Shown in pieces: positions 62,445 through 64,000 of a stretch of DNA of 64,000 bases. Where the stretch lies: NCBI RefSeq assembly GCF_900099935.1, contig NZ_FNEK01000019.1, positions 25,545 through 89,544 on the forward strand. Reading direction: 5' to 3'. Below the pieces are notes generated by a model. That model was not told the DNA's origin. It did not search any database and saw only the letters and a list, made by a program, of their open reading frames with translations. This stretch comes from Aliiruegeria lutimaris. Lineage in GTDB: Bacteria; Pseudomonadota; Alphaproteobacteria; Rhodobacterales; Rhodobacteraceae. A program made the position numbers and the translations under genes. The stretch's first letter is position 1; each line of letters opens with the position of its first letter.

Positions 62445-63221
62445 TTACGCGCGCGCGGCGCGAACCCGCGCGCCTGCTGCGTTCAGGGCTTTCTTCAGGG
62501 CGTCGGTCCCGCCGTTGGCAGCGAATGTGGCAAAGACCTGTTCGTTTAGCCCGCCCGGCGTCGAATGCTCCTCGCGCAGGGTGACGAAGCTTTTCTCCGG
62601 GGCTTCGGCGGCTGTCCGCGCCAGCCCCAGGAAGACCGGGGTGAGATAGGCTTGCGCCGTTTCGCGCTCGATCCCCGTCTCGCACATCCAGTCGGTCGCC
62701 GTTTCGAGAATGCCGAAATAGGTCTCCATCAGCGCACTGGCGGTGGCGTAGGCGTCGAACTCGTCGAGCGTTCTTGCCGCGACAACCGTTCCGAGCGGTC
62801 CAAAAAGCGCTTCGCCCACCGGGTCGTGCGGAAACAGCGCCGTGACGCCCCGCAATTCAGCGACCGCGGGAAGCGGGATTGCGCGGAAAATGCGGACCGG
62901 CGTGCCGAACCAGCCCTGCAGGGTCTCCGACGGGATGGTCGCAATGAGGCTGCAGACATGCTGGCCCTCTCGCAGGCGCAGCGGTTCGAGCACCGCGCGG
63001 GCATCCTGCGGGCGAACCGCCAGGAACAGAAGGTCGCTTTCCTCGGCGATCTGCTGGTTGTCGGGACAGACGCGCACACGCTTGCTGGCCGCCTCCAGCC
63101 GTGCCGAAACCGCGCGGTCTCGTTCGGAAAGCAGGATCTCCCCAACCTCCGCTTCCACGCGCAACAACCCGGTCACGATGGCCTCCGTGATCGCGCCAGT
63201 ACCGATGAATCCGAGCCGCAT
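62445..63221 (-). CDS. ProC-like NADP-binding oxidoreductase (pyrroline-5-carboxylate reductase family)
   Basis: The product has about 258 residues. The N-terminal Rossmann motif MRLGFIGTGAITEAIVTGLL, FLAVRPQDARAVLE and IFRAIPLPAVAELRGVTALF correspond to the cofactor and MPNTP-like segments of ProC. The C-terminal dimer helix has the family HSTPGGLNEQVFATF (compare TPGGTT in ProC). The MPNTP motif is changed to IPLPAV, so classical proline synthesis is doubtful. ATG 63221 gives the expected start; a TTG at 63248 is in frame. The gene is single and its substrate unknown. Confidence 0.8.
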   Translation of the reverse strand: MRLGFIGTGAITEAIVTGLLRVEAEVGEILLSERDRAVSARLEAASKRVRVCPDNQQIAEESDLLFLAVRPQDARAVLEPLRLREGQHVCSLIATIPSETLQGWFGTPVRIFRAIPLPAVAELRGVTALFPHDPVGEALFGPLGTVVAARTLDEFDAYATASALMETYFGILETATDWMCETGIERETAQAYLTPVFLGLARTAAEAPEKSFVTLREEHSTPGGLNEQVFATFAANGGTDALKKALNAAGARVRAARA

Positions 63222-63248
63222 TCGCTGTGATATCCCTAAATTTCCCAA

Positions 63249-63748
63249 GCTGGATCGAAGTTGAATCTATCCGGCTCGATTGTCCAGACAGGTTCGCATG
63301 GAGAACGGCGCTTCTGCAACGCGGGGCAAAGAGCGTTTGGGAGCCAATCGCAACGCCGGATCATGCCGGCCAACTGATGAAAAGAAGAGCGGTAAATCGC
63401 TGGGCCGGGAAAACACTTTCAGCCCGCAATGTGAAATTGGATCTCCCAAAAAGGTGAATGCCGATGCTTCGAACAATATTGAAGCACCGGCACCCAGTAA
63501 CAGGTCCAGAATAGGACCACCACTCACACCTTTTTTCTCTTCGATACCCAAGACCCCTTTGGAGGGAGCCGGAATGACGAGCCGTTGGAACCTTCTGTCA
63601 TCGAAATGATCATCACATAGATGAAGGCGGAACGAAATTCGCAGGATTGCGTAGGCAATTCTGCCTAGAGCTTTTCGACAAAAGATTGAATCGGCAGGAT
63701 TCCCCTGAGGTTTGATTTGTGATTCACCCTGTTTGGGAGGATCACGTC
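63249..63748. other. 500-base AT-richer region left of the IS630 gene
   Basis: Short open frames on both strands (63267-63551 minus, 63280-63609 plus) have no ribosome site or domain. GC content drops towards 63700 and the segment probably holds the IS630 left end and its promoter. No intact gene is supported. Confidence 0.4.
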
Positions 63749-64000
63749 ATGCCGGCACCGTTACCCAAGGAACTCCGAGATCGCTTTGCGCGACTGATCG
63801 AAGAAGGGCTGACAGGGAGGGAAGCATCCCGGCGCCTTCAGGTTTCTGCCGCGACTGGGGGACGGTGGGCGCGCCGGATCCGGAGTGCGGGTGAAGCTGT
63901 TGCCTCTCCGATGGGGCGTCCGGCAGGAACCGGCAAACTGGCCGCTCATGTCGGGTTCTTTCAGGAACTGATGATCCAGGACCCGGATATCACTCTGTTT
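63749..64000 (+). mobile_element. IS630-family transposase, N-terminus (cut by window edge)
   Basis: From ATG 63749 (GGGAGG upstream) the frame reads MPAPLPKELRDRFARLIEEG, LTGREASRRLQVS, a GRWARRIRSAGE helix, MGRPAGTGKLAAH and FFQELMIQDPDITLF. This is the winged-HTH N-terminus of IS630-family transposases, where the RxxAAxxFxVSxxTVxRW-like helix binds the inverted repeats. The DDE core would lie past position 64000. The 84 visible codons are uninterrupted, so the element may be intact. Confidence 0.8.

Noticed and set aside
63280..63609. 109-codon plus-strand ORF near the IS630 gene
   Set aside because: No start signal, low-complexity polar composition and no recognisable family; it is likely non-coding flank of the element.
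1..64000. CRISPR arrays, tRNA or rRNA genes, restriction, toxin-antitoxin or phage genes
   Set aside because: No repeat-spacer arrays, cloverleaf-like segments or recognisable defence or phage proteins were found in the gaps or frames.

Overview
The window is high-GC DNA that looks alphaproteobacterial, most likely Rhodobacterales (Roseobacter group). This is inferred from GC-rich codon use, three TRAP systems (TAXI, classical DctPQM and a decayed DctPM), an AlgQ2-type ABC importer and closest recalled matches to alphaproteobacterial families. No rRNA, tRNA, replication or conjugation gene was seen, so chromosome and plasmid cannot be told apart. Several loci are decayed (IS3, IS5, TRAP, Gfo/Idh, extradiol dioxygenase, methyltransferase, DUF3604), so this is a reshuffled accessory region.

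Layout. 1-609: start of a YtfQ-like sugar-binding protein. 610-1400: IS3-family debris. 1635-2495: DUF4239 membrane protein. 2672-11598: ten consecutive minus-strand genes whose products all appear exported (beta-barrel protein, DUF3604 protein with frameshifts, two glycine-zipper proteins, a small acidic protein, an HdeA-like protein, a CigR/RcnB-like protein, two tandem DUF1254/DUF1214 proteins, a PafA-type phosphatase), with a divergent AraC regulator at 11681. 12934-14496: ClsC-like phospholipase D lipoprotein. 14638-16661: a YqhC/DkgA-like AraC regulator and aldo-keto reductase pair with a textbook AraC direct-repeat site between them.

16860-29666: aromatic-acid catabolism. LigI (2-pyrone-4,6-dicarboxylate hydrolase), GalD (tautomerase), GalB (hydratase) and GalC/LigK (aldolase) form the lower protocatechuate 4,5-cleavage/gallate route from PDC to pyruvate and oxaloacetate. 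A TAXI-TRAP importer, a dienelactone-hydrolase-like enzyme, a beta-hydroxyacid-type dehydrogenase and two LysR regulators, one with two helix-turn-helix domains, accompany them. No ring-opening dioxygenase is intact; a type I extradiol enzyme is present but broken.

31654-48662: polyuronate utilisation. A GntR/FCD regulator and a MATE exporter lie opposite an AlgS-M1-M2-Q2-type ABC importer. This is followed by a cytoplasmic PL15 exo-lyase, KdgF, a GarR-like reductase, a GH88 unsaturated glucuronyl hydrolase, an SDR, a DctPQM TRAP system, ManD-type mannonate dehydratase and an RraA-fold protein. Together they would import uronate oligomers, release the unsaturated end sugar, open it to a keto sugar and reduce it. 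No KDG kinase or KDPG aldolase is present in the window.

48685-64000: IS5 debris, a methyltransferase with an internal stop, an acyltransferase, agmatine deiminase, an AGCS amino-acid:cation symporter, an asparaginase, an exported peptidoglycan-binding-like protein, an MDR dehydrogenase, a block of DUF3604 protein with HupE/UreJ-like protein and parvulin, a ProC-like protein, and the start of an IS630 transposase cut by the window edge.
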